A stretch of DNA of 55,793 bases from Nevskia sp. (GCA_030694365.1 JAUXYM010000117.1:1-55793); one strand, 5' to 3'. Positions 24,806-34,382 are shown, numbered from the stretch's first letter. Notes: generated from the letters alone by a model not told the origin. Program-made: numbers and translations.

Positions 24806-25543
24806 CTATTTCAAGGACTTCGTGTCGCCCTCGTCCTTCAATGAGAACGGCGAAAACGAGATGTCGCGATCGTAGGTGTCGACGCCTTCGGCGCGCTTCA
24901 GCGCGTTGACCACCCAGTAGGTGACCGGCGTGAACGCCACTTCGACGCCGATCTTGAACAGCACGTTGAACGTCATCAGCGAAGCCAAGGTCGCGTTGTC
25001 GAGCAAGGCATAGAAGGCGATCGGATAGAACAGCAGGCTGTCGATACCCTGGCCGCAGATCGTCGAGCCGATGGTGCGCATCCACAGGTGCCGGCCTTCG
25101 CTCCAGACCTTCATCTTCGCCATCACCAGGGAATTGACGAAGTCGCCGACCCAGTAGGCGACCATGCTGGCGACGACGATGCGCCAGGTATTGCCGAACA
25201 CCGTTTCCAGCGCCGGCTGCAGCAGCTTGTTGTAGTCGCTGGTCGGGCTCGCCGGCATCGCCACGATGAACGCCGACATCAAGGTGGCGAAGAGCATCGC
25301 CGCGAAGCCGGCCCAGATCGCCCGGCGCGCACGGGCATAGCCGTACACCTCGGTCATCACGTCGCCGAAGATGTAGCTGATCGGGAAGAACAGGTTGCCG
25401 GCGCCGAAGGTGACGACGCCGAGAATCGGCAGGCTGACGACACAGGCCTTGGCCGGGCCGATCAGGTTCGAGCACAGCAGCACGGCCACCGTGCCGGCCA
25501 TCAGGAAGTCGTAGTAGCGGAAGTTGCGCAACACAGACTCCAT
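24806..25543 (-). CDS. yhhQ: Queuosine-precursor transporter, YhhQ family
   Basis: A 245-residue inner-membrane protein with about six hydrophobic helices. Signatures of the DUF165/YhhQ group are clear: VLLCSNLIGPAKACVV in helix 1, FGAGNLFFPISYIFGDVMTE (Pro-Ile-Ser-Tyr and Gly-Asp), YWVGDFVNSLVMAKMK, and RTIGSTICGQGIDSLLFYPI. The family imports queuosine precursors preQ0 or preQ1 for tRNA modification. No preQ1 riboswitch is apparent in the short upstream gap. The start ATG 25543 leaves a typical short N-terminal tail (MESVLRNFRYYDFLM). The gene stands alone between two hypothetical genes on the same strand. Confidence 0.93.
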   Translation of the reverse strand: MESVLRNFRYYDFLMAGTVAVLLCSNLIGPAKACVVSLPILGVVTFGAGNLFFPISYIFGDVMTEVYGYARARRAIWAGFAAMLFATLMSAFIVAMPASPTSDYNKLLQPALETVFGNTWRIVVASMVAYWVGDFVNSLVMAKMKVWSEGRHLWMRTIGSTICGQGIDSLLFYPIAFYALLDNATLASLMTFNVLFKIGVEVAFTPVTYWVVNALKRAEGVDTYDRDISFSPFSLKDEGDTKSLK

Positions 25544-25660
25544 CAGGCCGGCCGTGAATCACGGCCCCGTAGCTTACCGGGCTGCTCGCTCAGCCGATCA
25601 GGCCGCCGCGTGGCCCGGCAAGGCAATGCGGTCGTCCGCACCAAGCCGATGGAACGGCTA

Positions 25661-26074
25661 TCAGGCGCTAGGGGGGCGCGGGCCGCCCGTGTTCGGAATC
25701 GTCGGATCGAACGGCGGGGGATTCGGCGTGCCGTTGATGCCGACCAGGTGGAAGAACACGTGGCCGTCCGTCCAAGGCTTCAGCGCTGCCCGCGGTCGGA
25801 TGCGGACGGTCAGCGACACGCCGTGGCTTTCGGCGAACAGGTCGGCCAGACGGTTCACGCCCTGGCCGTTGTGTGACAGCGGACGGTCCTCGTCGAAGCG
25901 GTACAGGGCGGCGGCTTCGTCGTCGAGCCGGTAGGTCACCCAGTCGGCACGGGCCGGCAGCAAGGCCCAGACCAGACCGTGGACGGGAACAGCCGTGCAA
26001 TTCGAGGAGCGGATCTGCTCAGCGGTCAGGGTCACGACATGGCGTTGGGGGTCGCCGTATGGATTGGCAATCAT
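25661..26074 (-). CDS. Hypothetical protein, 137 residues
   Basis: Starts at ATG 26074 (MIANPYGDPQRHVVTLTAEQ). A probable beta-rich soluble domain with no signal peptide or membrane segment, and a Pro-rich C-terminal tail (TPNPPPFDPTIPNTGGPRPP). The Pro-Gly tail suggests a flexible end. It follows the TIR-TPR gene by 64 nt on the same strand and may be co-transcribed with it. I do not recognise a family. Confidence 0.65.
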   Translation of the reverse strand: MIANPYGDPQRHVVTLTAEQIRSSNCTAVPVHGLVWALLPARADWVTYRLDDEAAALYRFDEDRPLSHNGQGVNRLADLFAESHGVSLTVRIRPRAALKPWTDGHVFFHLVGINGTPNPPPFDPTIPNTGGPRPPSA

Positions 26075-26138
26075 TGGAGCCTCTGCGAAATGAGTCAGTG
26101 GACGAGTTTCGGTTCGACGATCGACAGGGAGCGCTGCT

Positions 26139-28307
26139 TCAGGGGCGAGCCGTGTTTCGCGACGCTTCAGCCCGGCAGACTGCAGCCGGCAGTTGCGCCG
26201 GATTGGCCCGGCAATGCCGCTCGATGAACCGGATCACACTGTAGGCCGTCGGGGAGGCGTTATCCGGCCGCGCTGCGTCCGGAATGTGATCAGCGCCACG
26301 AATCAAATCGAATATCGCGCGCAGCCGCATCTGGTTGCGGCCGCTGTCCTTTGCGGCGTCGGCAGTGATGCTGTCGAACGCGCTCTGAATGGCATCGCTT
26401 TGCGCGGCTGTTGCCGCGTCGTCGTGATCGACGTAGCGGGCCAGTTCCAGTGCGAACAGATGGCCCTGAAGGGATTGAACCCTGGCGTCGGCATCGTCGG
26501 GAAAGACGCCGCTGACTTCCTTTACCGACTCGGCGGCAACGGCGTGCGCGGCTTTCAGGTCGCCGGTCTGCCAGGCCAGTTCGTAGGCCAGATAGCGGCT
26601 GGCCAGCAAGGCGTAATGGGCCTTGACGAGGCTGCGATCCTGGCCGAGCACGGCCAGAAACTCGGCACTGGCGCGCTGGTTGCTGGCCAGCGCCTCGCTC
26701 CAGTGACGCAGTTGGAACTGTGCGATCGCGTCGATCTGCAGGTGCAAGGCGGCGCACAGGCGATAGTCAAGATTGCCGGGGTCGGAAAGGACCAACGGTT
26801 CTGAAAGCGCCGTGCCTTCCCGGGCTGCCTCCAGCGCTGTTTTCGGTTGTCCCGCGTCGATTGCTGCGTAGCCGAGCGCCGACAAAGCGGAGGCCAGTTT
26901 CGATTGTTGACGTCGGTCATCGGGCTGCTGGCGAATCAGTTCGCGCAGCACCTCCGCGTACTCGCCGAGCCGGGCCAGGCCTTCGTCGTGGCGGCCGAGG
27001 CTGATCAGGGTCGAGCCTTCCCAGCTCAGCGCGCCGAGCAGCGAACTGGTGGTCTCGGCATCCAGCGGGCCGTCCTTGAGCAGCGAGCGGGACAGCGTGA
27101 CCACCTGCTGGAACAGCGGTAGCGCCTGGTCATTGCGTTTGCGTTCGGAGGCCAGAATCGCGAGGTTGTTCAGCGCGTAGGCAACTTCGATCTGCCAGCT
27201 GCGGTTGGCTGGATCGCGGGCGACCAGCCGCTGGGAAATTTCCTGGTAGGCGATCAGGTTCGCTTCCGCCTGATCGAACTGGCCGGCGCGCCAAGCCGCA
27301 TAGCCGACCCAGAACTCGGTCTGGCCGAGTTCGAACAGCAGGGCATTGTCGTCTGGTGCTGCGGCCACCAGGTCGCGCTGCAGCTTCAGCGCGGCGGACA
27401 GGGTTTCTACCGCATCGGCCGGCCGGCCCTGGGCGAAGCGCACTTCGCCGATCTGGCGCAGCGCCTTGGCGCGTGCGGCCAGCGCGCGCGGGCCGGGATC
27501 GCTGCCGCGATCGAGTCCGGCGAAATAAGCCGTGGCCCGGTCGCCGACGGCATCGAGGATGTCGAGCTTGCCGAGCGGTTCGAGCTTGGCCCGGAGATCG
27601 CCGAGCATGAAGCCGATCAGCTCCTCGCCCTGCTGGCGGCTGTGCTCGGCTTCGCGTTGGGCGAGCACTGCGAAGAAGGCCAGCGCCACGGTGACCGCCG
27701 CAATGCCGAGACTCAAGCCGGCGAGCACCGCCAGCCGGCGATTGCGGGCGATCAGATCGCGGCGCTTGAGTTCGTCGAAGCCGACGCCGAGCAGGCCGGC
27801 GATGATCTTCAGCCGGGCGTTGTCGCGGCCATCGGCATCGTCATCGAGCTGGGCGGCCATCGGCTCCAGCGGCAGGCCGTTGACCTTGGCGTTGCGCAGT
27901 GCCGGCGGAAAGCATTCGCGTTCAGGTGCGCCCTTGGCAGTGGCGTTCGGTTCACCGTCGACGATCAGGCACAGGAGACCGGCCGGATCGCGGACTTTCA
28001 GGAAATGCTCGACCTCTTCGTTGACCCAGCGCGAGGTCGCGGCGTGCGGCGAGCAGATCAGGATATAGCAGCGGCTCTGCGCGATCGCCAGCCGCAGTTG
28101 CTCGGCGAGCGCGCCGGCGGACAACTCTTCGCGGTCGCGGAAGATGGGGTACAGCCGGGCCGGCACCGGGCCATGCTGGCCGGGGCTGCCGATCAGATGT
28201 TTCGGCACGCGATAACTCTCGAGCGCGCGATGCAGCCATTCGGCGATCTTGCGATCGCGATGGCTGTAGCTGATGAAGCCCGGATATTTGTAGTTGCTGC
28301 CGGTCAC
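26139..28307 (-). CDS. TIR-domain, single-membrane-span, TPR-repeat protein
   Basis: About 722 residues from GTG 28307 (a TTG at 28331 is possible), with GGGGGCG upstream. Residues 1-150 are a TIR domain: KYPGFISYSHRDRKIAEWLH at the first strand, FRDREEL in the loop, and SRWVNEEVEHF, where Glu98 aligns with the catalytic Glu of SARM1-type TIR NADases (W-V-x-x-E). A conserved linker (ARLKIIAGLLGVGFDELKRR) leads to a membrane span at about 197-220. The remainder is a tetratricopeptide-like helical repeat array. Basic residues before the span predict TIR in the cytoplasm and TPRs in the periplasm. Architecture is known in bacteria as a putative signalling or defence receptor; NAD cleavage is an inference. 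Confidence 0.88.
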   Translation of the reverse strand: MTGSNYKYPGFISYSHRDRKIAEWLHRALESYRVPKHLIGSPGQHGPVPARLYPIFRDREELSAGALAEQLRLAIAQSRCYILICSPHAATSRWVNEEVEHFLKVRDPAGLLCLIVDGEPNATAKGAPERECFPPALRNAKVNGLPLEPMAAQLDDDADGRDNARLKIIAGLLGVGFDELKRRDLIARNRRLAVLAGLSLGIAAVTVALAFFAVLAQREAEHSRQQGEELIGFMLGDLRAKLEPLGKLDILDAVGDRATAYFAGLDRGSDPGPRALAARAKALRQIGEVRFAQGRPADAVETLSAALKLQRDLVAAAPDDNALLFELGQTEFWVGYAAWRAGQFDQAEANLIAYQEISQRLVARDPANRSWQIEVAYALNNLAILASERKRNDQALPLFQQVVTLSRSLLKDGPLDAETTSSLLGALSWEGSTLISLGRHDEGLARLGEYAEVLRELIRQQPDDRRQQSKLASALSALGYAAIDAGQPKTALEAAREGTALSEPLVLSDPGNLDYRLCAALHLQIDAIAQFQLRHWSEALASNQRASAEFLAVLGQDRSLVKAHYALLASRYLAYELAWQTGDLKAAHAVAAESVKEVSGVFPDDADARVQSLQGHLFALELARYVDHDDAATAAQSDAIQSAFDSITADAAKDSGRNQMRLRAIFDLIRGADHIPDAARPDNASPTAYSVIRFIERHCRANPAQLPAAVCRAEASRNTARP

Positions 28308-28556
28308 GCCCGCCCCCAATGCCAACTGCAAACTTCAAGCTGCTTCCACCTTGTCATGTCGTGGTACCAATCGCGGTACGCATTACGGCGGTTGCTCGCG
28401 AGCGTAGTCAGCTTGCCCCAGTGCGGCAAGAGCAATCCCGCCTTCCCGTTGACGCGGCCGTTGCGGTAACTTTGCCGGGCCCTGCGCCGGTTCGTCCGCG
28501 ATCCGTCATCGGGGCAGTCCATAACCACAATGAAACCCTGCTAGGAGACAAGACGC

Positions 28557-29036
28557 ATGAACAAGCTCATCGCGATTGCTGCCGTCAGCCTGTTGCCGTT
28601 CGGTTCGGCATTCGCCGCCCAGGACATCGGCTGCGGTCTCGGCACCCAGTTGATGAAGGACCAGAACGGTCTCATCTTCAGAGTGCTCGGTGCCACCACC
28701 AACGGTTTCTTCGGCAACCAGACCTTCGGCATCACCAGCGGCACGCTGGGCTGCGCCAAGAATGGCGTGGTCGCCGAAAATGCCCGCCGCTCGATGTTCG
28801 CGGCCACCAACGTCGATCAGCTATCGGCTGAAATCGCCGCCGGTGAAGGCGAAACCCTGGCCACCCTGGCCGCGCTGTACAAGGTCGATGCTGCCGATGT
28901 CGCCGCGTTCTACGCGCTGGCCCAGTCGCAGTACGCCACCTTGTTCCCGAATGCCGAAGTCACCACGGGAGAGGTGCTGGCGCGGCTGGAAACGGTGATG
29001 GCCAATGACGCCCGTCTGGCGCGCTACGTCGCCTGA
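28557..29036 (+). CDS. DUF3015 family exported protein
   Basis: A 159-residue protein with an AGGAG ribosome-binding site, a signal peptide (residues 1-20, ending FGSAFA) and the DUF3015 core AQDIGCGLGTQLMKDQNGL followed by TTNGFFGNQTFGITSGTLGC. Two cysteines (25 and 65) could form a disulfide. The downstream gene starts 3 nt after its stop; DUF3015 next to a DUF4105 protein is a recurrent pair in gammaproteobacteria, suggesting a common envelope function. It is transcribed away from the TIR-TPR gene, with 225-250 bp of promoter region between. Confidence 0.92.
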   Translation: MNKLIAIAAVSLLPFGSAFAAQDIGCGLGTQLMKDQNGLIFRVLGATTNGFFGNQTFGITSGTLGCAKNGVVAENARRSMFAATNVDQLSAEIAAGEGETLATLAALYKVDAADVAAFYALAQSQYATLFPNAEVTTGEVLARLETVMANDARLARYVA

Positions 29037-29039
29037 TCG

Positions 29040-30947
29040 ATGCCCCTTGGGTGGTACCGGACGGCCCCGCTCGGGGCCGTTCTTCTTTTCTGCAACCTGT
29101 TGCTGGCTCCCGCTCGGGTGCTGGCAGCGGAGTCCTATGTCGATGAGCTGATCGCCGAGGCCGAGCAGCAGCAGCTCGCCAGTTCACGCGAATGGGCGAA
29201 CCTGCTGCACGTCGAGCCGGCGCTGTTTGGCAAACCCCGCAGCACCGTCAAGAGCGACTGGTTCTTTGTCGCCGCCGATGGCGCGACTGATCCCGCTGCC
29301 GAGCTGCGCGCCACGCTGGTCGCATTCTTCGATCCCGCCATTCGCCCGCCGCGCGATGAGCCGGCGCAGTGCCTCTTCGGTGCCCGCTATGCCTGGCTCG
29401 ATGCCCGCCTGAAGTTCGATCCGGCACGCCTGCCACGGCAGGTCTGCGACAGCCGCGACACCTGGATGAAGGCGCTGGCACCCGAGCAGCTCTGGGTGGT
29501 GTTTCCGTCGGCGTACCTCAACAGTCCGGCGTCGATGTTCGGCCACACCCTGCTGCGGCTCGATGGCCCGGAAGTGAAAGCCGGCACGCCGCTGCTGGCC
29601 TACGCTGCGAACTACGTCGCCGAAACCCCGGAAACCAATGGCCTGCTGTTCGCGGTCAAGGGACTCACCGGCGGCTATCTCGGCCAGTACAGCGTGCTGC
29701 CCTACTACGAGAAGGTGAAGGAATACGCGCGGCTGGAAAGCCGCGATGTCTGGGAGTACCCGCTGGCCTTCAATCCAGCGGCGCGCGAGCAACTGCTGCT
29801 GCACCTCTGGGAGCTGCGCGGTGCGGCGTTCACCTACTACTTCTTCACCCGCAACTGCTCGTATCAATTGCTGACCCTGCTGCGGGTCGCCGATCCGACC
29901 ATCGAATGGGGTCATCGCTTCGACTGGCGGGCCATTCCGACCGATACCCTGCGCGTGCTGCTGCCGGTGCTCGGCGCGCCGCAGTACCGCCCGGCGCTGG
30001 CGACGGTGATCGCCGCCGAGGGCAGGGCGCTCGATGCCGGGCAGCGCGAGCAGGCCGTGGCGCTGGCTGCAGGGCGCCTGATTGCCGATCAGGCCAGCGC
30101 CCCGGCCTCCGCTGCGGTACTGAGCCTGGCCAACGATTTGCTGCAGTACCGTTTTGGGGCCGGTGCCGTGCCGCGCGTAACGGCGACCGGCCGTTCGCTG
30201 AGCCTGCTGCGCGCCCGCGCCGCGACGGGCGAAAAGGGCGGACGAGCCGACGTCGCCATTCCCGAGCGCGATCCGGCGCAGGGTCACCAGACTTCGCGCG
30301 TCGCGCTCGGCGTGCGGGCGCGACGCGGCGCGGCCGAGGTCGCGACGCTCGACTGGCGGCCCGCCTACCACGATCTGCTCGATCCGCCGGCCGGCTACAG
30401 CGATGGCCAGCAGATCGGCTTTCTCGATGTCGGCCTGCGCAGCCGGCTCGACAACGGTGCGACCACCCTCGATCACCTGACGGTCGTCGACATCGTCTCG
30501 ATCGCGCCGCGCAGCGCCCTGTTCCAGCCGATTTCCTGGCGCTTTCGGGCCGCGCATGAACGCGCCGATCTCGGTCTCGGCCGCGATCCGCGGACGACGG
30601 TGCTGCAGGGCGGACCCGGTCTCGCCTGGGGACGTTTTGCGTCGATCGTCGGCTATGGCAATGCCGAGCTGCGTGCCGAGATCGGCAATGCCCGCAGTGA
30701 CGGTTATGCCCTGCAACTCGGCCCGCGCCTGGGCCTGCTCGCGCAGCCGCAGAAGTTCTGGAGCCTGCAGCTCGAAGCCCGCTGGCTGCCCGGCCTCGCC
30801 GGTGACCAGGCCGATCGCCGGACCATCAGCCTCGAACAGCAATGGCAGCTCGGCAAGAACTACGGCCTGCGCCTCGGTGCCCGGGCGCTGTGGCTCGGGC
30901 CTGAGGAAACCCAGCAGCTTGATCTACGCCTGATCCGATACTTCTGA
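29040..30947 (+). CDS. DUF4105 (Lnb N-terminal-like) periplasmic/outer-membrane protein
   Basis: A 635-residue protein with a signal peptide (residues 1-29, ending RVLAA). Residues 150-270 hold the DUF4105 features: FPSAYLNSPASMFGHTLLRL with the His, YVAETPETNGLLFAVKGLTG, and FFTRNCSYQLLTLL with Asn-Cys. This resembles the Lnb/NlpC-P60-like cysteine-peptidase fold. From about 400 onward the sequence is made of alternating short strands (TSRVALGVRARRGAAEVATL and onward), ending in an aromatic residue (RLIRYF), typical of a C-terminal beta-barrel in the outer membrane. Coupled to the DUF3015 gene. Its role is unsettled; possibly envelope or lipoprotein handling. Confidence 0.9.
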   Translation: MPLGWYRTAPLGAVLLFCNLLLAPARVLAAESYVDELIAEAEQQQLASSREWANLLHVEPALFGKPRSTVKSDWFFVAADGATDPAAELRATLVAFFDPAIRPPRDEPAQCLFGARYAWLDARLKFDPARLPRQVCDSRDTWMKALAPEQLWVVFPSAYLNSPASMFGHTLLRLDGPEVKAGTPLLAYAANYVAETPETNGLLFAVKGLTGGYLGQYSVLPYYEKVKEYARLESRDVWEYPLAFNPAAREQLLLHLWELRGAAFTYYFFTRNCSYQLLTLLRVADPTIEWGHRFDWRAIPTDTLRVLLPVLGAPQYRPALATVIAAEGRALDAGQREQAVALAAGRLIADQASAPASAAVLSLANDLLQYRFGAGAVPRVTATGRSLSLLRARAATGEKGGRADVAIPERDPAQGHQTSRVALGVRARRGAAEVATLDWRPAYHDLLDPPAGYSDGQQIGFLDVGLRSRLDNGATTLDHLTVVDIVSIAPRSALFQPISWRFRAAHERADLGLGRDPRTTVLQGGPGLAWGRFASIVGYGNAELRAEIGNARSDGYALQLGPRLGLLAQPQKFWSLQLEARWLPGLAGDQADRRTISLEQQWQLGKNYGLRLGARALWLGPEETQQLDLRLIRYF

Positions 30948-31039
30948 GCATCGCGATAGCGGGCTGGCGGCGGTCACGCCGCGCTGCCTACACTCATCGC
31001 TAGCGGCGCCTTCGACGTCGTTATCACCGGGGCGTCGCG

Positions 31040-32182
31040 ATGATCCTGCAGCTACTCGATGTGCTGATCGGCCTGACCCTGGTCTACCTGATCTTTTCGA
31101 CGGCGGCCTCGATCGGCGTCGAGCTGCTCGAAAGCTGGCTGCGCCGGCGTGGCCAGTTGCTGGAGCGGGGCATCGGCGAAATCCTCGCGCAGACGCTCGA
31201 CAGCGCCGGCCAGAACCGAGAGACGGCCGCGAAAGCACTGGTCCAGCAGTTGTACGAAAGCCCGTTCGTCTACTCGCTCTATGAAGGCCCGTACAAGGCC
31301 GGCGGCCGGCACCTGCCGTCGGCGATTCCATCGGCGCGTTTCGCCGGCGCGCTGATCGCGCTCGGCCACGACAACGACAAATTCAGGCAGGCCGCCAACA
31401 CCCTGCTCAAGGTCGCCGGCCTGAAGCTCGGCGACGATGACGCCCGGGTGCGTGCCGCGCTCGCCACCTACTTCGATGAATCGATGGAGCGAGTCACCGG
31501 CTGGTATCGCCGCCACGTCCAACTGGTGCTGCTGGCGATCGGCGCGGCGCTGGCCATCGCGCTGAATGCCGACACCTTGAACATCGTCCGCAGCCTGTCG
31601 CAGGACGATGCGCTGCGCGCGAAGATCGTCGCGGCGGCGATCGGCGTGCAGGGTGAAGGGCAGGCCGCGGCACCGGTCTGCAAGGCGCTCACGGCGGATT
31701 GCGAGCGCCAGTTGGCGCAGCAGGTCAGCAGCCAGTTGGCTTTGGCCAACACCCTGGGCCTGCCGCTCGGCTGGGACCTGGGTCGGGATGGCATGGGCCT
31801 GCCGGCCTGCATCCCGGCGGCTGGCGATCAGGCTTGCGGCGGAGGCCGGGCTATCGCGTCCGGCCTCCTGCTGGTGATCAGCAAGATTCTCGGTCTGAGC
31901 TTGACCGCGCTGGCCACCACCTTGGGCGCGCCGTTCTGGTTCGAACTGCTGAACCGTTTGATCCAGGCACGCAACGTCGTCGCCCCGGCCAAGGCGGCGA
32001 TTGGCCGGACCACGGCGGGCAGACACGCGGAGCCGGAGGCCGATCCGGAAATCAAATCCGAGCCCGCCGCCAACGACGACGGCGCCCCGGACCCCGATCC
32101 CGGCCCGAACAAGCCGCGCAGCACGCGAACGCCACGCCGCCGTCGCAGTTCGCCCCGGCCACCGCGCACGCCGGCGGCCTGA
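31040..32182 (+). CDS. Inner-membrane protein of unknown function
   Basis: A 380-residue protein with hydrophobic segments at about 5-25 (VLIGLTLVYLIFSTAASIG), 155-175 (LVLLAIGAALAIALNAD) and 275-305. Between them is a helical charged region with KAAGGRHLPSAIPSARFAGALI-like segments. Four cysteines in 205-265 (VCKALTADCERQ, GLPACIPAAGDQACGGG) would lie on the periplasmic side by the positive-inside rule. The C-terminal 60 residues are Pro/Arg/Asp-rich and probably disordered. Similar proteins occur widely without a named function. A bidirectional hairpin marks the end. Confidence 0.8.
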   Translation: MILQLLDVLIGLTLVYLIFSTAASIGVELLESWLRRRGQLLERGIGEILAQTLDSAGQNRETAAKALVQQLYESPFVYSLYEGPYKAGGRHLPSAIPSARFAGALIALGHDNDKFRQAANTLLKVAGLKLGDDDARVRAALATYFDESMERVTGWYRRHVQLVLLAIGAALAIALNADTLNIVRSLSQDDALRAKIVAAAIGVQGEGQAAAPVCKALTADCERQLAQQVSSQLALANTLGLPLGWDLGRDGMGLPACIPAAGDQACGGGRAIASGLLLVISKILGLSLTALATTLGAPFWFELLNRLIQARNVVAPAKAAIGRTTAGRHAEPEADPEIKSEPAANDDGAPDPDPGPNKPRSTRTPRRRRSSPRPPRTPAA

Positions 32183-32220
32183 AACAGGAAAGCCGCTCGA
32201 AAGCGGCTCTTCTGTTTCAG
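32179..32220. terminator. Bidirectional terminator between convergent genes
   Basis: CTGAAACAG and AAGCCGCT are mirrored by AGCGGCT and CTGTTTCAG, giving a two-part stem around a CGAAA-type loop. It contains the stop codon of the membrane-protein gene and of hsdS. A strong shared transcription end. Confidence 0.75.
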
Positions 32221-34382
32221 TGCAGTGGCAACTGTGTCTGCTGAACGGTGCGACGTCCAAGGCCTTTCGGCACCAGTTTCTGGGTCCGCATCCAAGCCAG
32301 CCATTGTTGAAGCTGCGCGGGTGTGAAGCGCGCTTTCTCGCAATGCCAGCGTTCACGGACTTCGCGGATGATCTCGTCGTCGCTCGGCTGCAGGCCGTCG
32401 ATCAAGGCGTCATTCCAGGCTGCGAACAGCGTGGCGATGATCTCGGCCTGCTCGAAGGTCTTGTCGGCGAACAGTCCGAGCACGCGATCAAACTCGGGCT
32501 GCTGATCGCCGAGCAGCGCGGCGGCCTCAGCGGCTCTTGCTCCCAGCCCGGCTTCTGCGCGGTATTCGAACTTGATGTGGCCGTCGCCGATGTCGTGACG
32601 GATCACGCTGAACCAGTTCTGTTCCTGGCCCAGGCTCTCGAACTGGTCGATCCACGGGTCCCAGGGCCCAGCCGCATGGCGCTTGTAGGTGCCGCCGAAC
32701 GATCGGTCGAGATGCGTCTCGGACAGATAGAACAGCTTCATCAGCATCACCTTGCCGAAGCGCGGATTGCCCGCCATGCGCTGGATGATGTGGCAGCCGA
32801 TTGCGGCGCGGTCCCAGACACGGTTCTGCCGGTTGCGCGGGAACTCGATGATCTCGGCGCGAGGGTTCAGCAGTTCGTGGATCACGGCATCGAGCAGCTT
32901 GCTGGCCTTGGCTTTGGATTCCGTGAGCTGGGCTTCCAACTGATCGACCAGGGCCATCAGTTGCTCCACTTTGGCCACGATGCGGCGCTGTTCGGCGAGC
33001 GGTGGGAGCGGGACAAGTAGCTCCTTGATTTTCTGGATGTTGAGATTTGGCTGCGCACCTCCGGCTGAGAGCAAACGCATTTCGTCGTACTGCTTTTCCA
33101 GCAGAAGCTTCAGATAGTCCTGTATCGACGGAATGCCTTCGATAGAGCAAATAGCGGCACATGCTTGATTGATCGTTGCCGTGATTCCCAAGACAGCAAC
33201 TTGTCCGCGAGTTTTTCCTTGACCGTAAAGCGCTACAAGCAGAGTTCCTTTGGGGTAAATGCGCAGTCTATGAGCCTTAATTGCGTCCTGGGTGACAAGC
33301 TCGTCAGCCTCAAGTATTGGAGAACTTGAAGTTGATCCACTGGTGATCCAAGGAATAGAGCCGCATATCCAGAAGCTAGGCTCCGTTCTGGCTGGAGTGC
33401 TGCCTGTACCAATATCGGCAATGTTGCCTAGTACCGTCCAAGACCAAGAGCTCGGAATCTCATATGGCCCTTCGATGTGCGTCCGTTCGGGAAGCTGTTT
33501 GCCTACTCGCGAATGCTTTCCACGGCTAGCCCGAACCAGTGCGATAAATCGATCTGCCGGTTCGTCGGTGTGGTTTTGCGGTAAGAGTTTGCCTTCGACT
33601 GCGAGAGCGAGAATGGCCTTACGCGCGTCGCCGGGAGCGATGTCGTAGGACGGGTGGAAGAGAAAGCTGAGGTTGGCCGGGGTGGGCGCGTCGACAAAGC
33701 GGGACAGGGACGCGCGGGCGAGCGCGGCGTGGCGGGTCTGGCGCTCCTGCTGCTGCGCCTCCAGCCGATCACACAACGCCATCAACTCATCCACCTTCGC
33801 CACGATCCGCTTTTGCTCGGCGAGGGGTGGGAGCGCAATTGGAAGCACATACGCCTCCTTACGGCTCAATCCCGGCTTGATACCTTTACCAAGCTCATCA
33901 AGCCGCAACGATCTCAATAAATAGTAGGTGTAGCGCAGATCGAGATCAGACGGAGGCTGGACAAAATATGCAACGTCCGTAGTCCACGATGGGCCAGTGG
34001 CGATGTTCAGTGCACCAGCCGAGCCTTTTCGCCCAACGATGATCGCGGGTGCTTTGGTGAGATAGGTATCGTGAGTTCCAACAATTCCATTAGAACCGTA
34101 AACCGGATATTCACCGGATTCTCTGCGCTTTGGCGCGGGGAGATTGTCTCCGTACTCGAACGACAGAGCATCACCAAGCACGCCCGCGCTCCAGTTCGCC
34201 GGTAACGCCTCCCCTTCCTCCAAAGGTCTAGCCAGTTTTAGCCCAACTGCTTTTTCTCTAGGATCGTTCGGTACTACTTTGCCTCGTATCGCGAGGTGAA
34301 CGATCAACTCCCGCATCTTCGCCACCGCATTCGGCGCATCCGCGAACAACTCGAACTTCTCGAAGAACGTGTCGAGCTTCAT
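32217..34382 (-). CDS. hsdS: Type I restriction-modification specificity subunit with C-terminal extension
   Basis: A 721-residue HsdS. Two target-recognition domains (about 40-195 and 300-475) are separated by two conserved helical repeats: LPPLAEQKRIVAKVDELMAL near 201-220 and LPPLAEQRRIVAKVEQLMAL near 472-491, each followed by a coiled-coil arm. TRD-encoding DNA (about 33010-33560 and 33830-34320) is visibly AT-richer than the conserved arms, the usual mosaic from TRD exchange. Ordinary HsdS proteins end at about 400-550 residues; here about 190 extra residues follow (from RAEIIEFPRNRQNR), with FGKVMLMKLFYLSE and YKRHAAGPWDP. It forms M2S complexes with HsdM to read a bipartite site. The role of the extension is unknown. 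Confidence 0.93.
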   Translation of the reverse strand: MKLDTFFEKFELFADAPNAVAKMRELIVHLAIRGKVVPNDPREKAVGLKLARPLEEGEALPANWSAGVLGDALSFEYGDNLPAPKRRESGEYPVYGSNGIVGTHDTYLTKAPAIIVGRKGSAGALNIATGPSWTTDVAYFVQPPSDLDLRYTYYLLRSLRLDELGKGIKPGLSRKEAYVLPIALPPLAEQKRIVAKVDELMALCDRLEAQQQERQTRHAALARASLSRFVDAPTPANLSFLFHPSYDIAPGDARKAILALAVEGKLLPQNHTDEPADRFIALVRASRGKHSRVGKQLPERTHIEGPYEIPSSWSWTVLGNIADIGTGSTPARTEPSFWICGSIPWITSGSTSSSPILEADELVTQDAIKAHRLRIYPKGTLLVALYGQGKTRGQVAVLGITATINQACAAICSIEGIPSIQDYLKLLLEKQYDEMRLLSAGGAQPNLNIQKIKELLVPLPPLAEQRRIVAKVEQLMALVDQLEAQLTESKAKASKLLDAVIHELLNPRAEIIEFPRNRQNRVWDRAAIGCHIIQRMAGNPRFGKVMLMKLFYLSETHLDRSFGGTYKRHAAGPWDPWIDQFESLGQEQNWFSVIRHDIGDGHIKFEYRAEAGLGARAAEAAALLGDQQPEFDRVLGLFADKTFEQAEIIATLFAAWNDALIDGLQPSDDEIIREVRERWHCEKARFTPAQLQQWLAWMRTQKLVPKGLGRRTVQQTQLPLH

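Noticed and set aside
25544-25660. preQ1 riboswitch before the YhhQ-family gene
   Set aside because: The short upstream gap shows no preQ1 aptamer-like stem followed by an A-rich tail.
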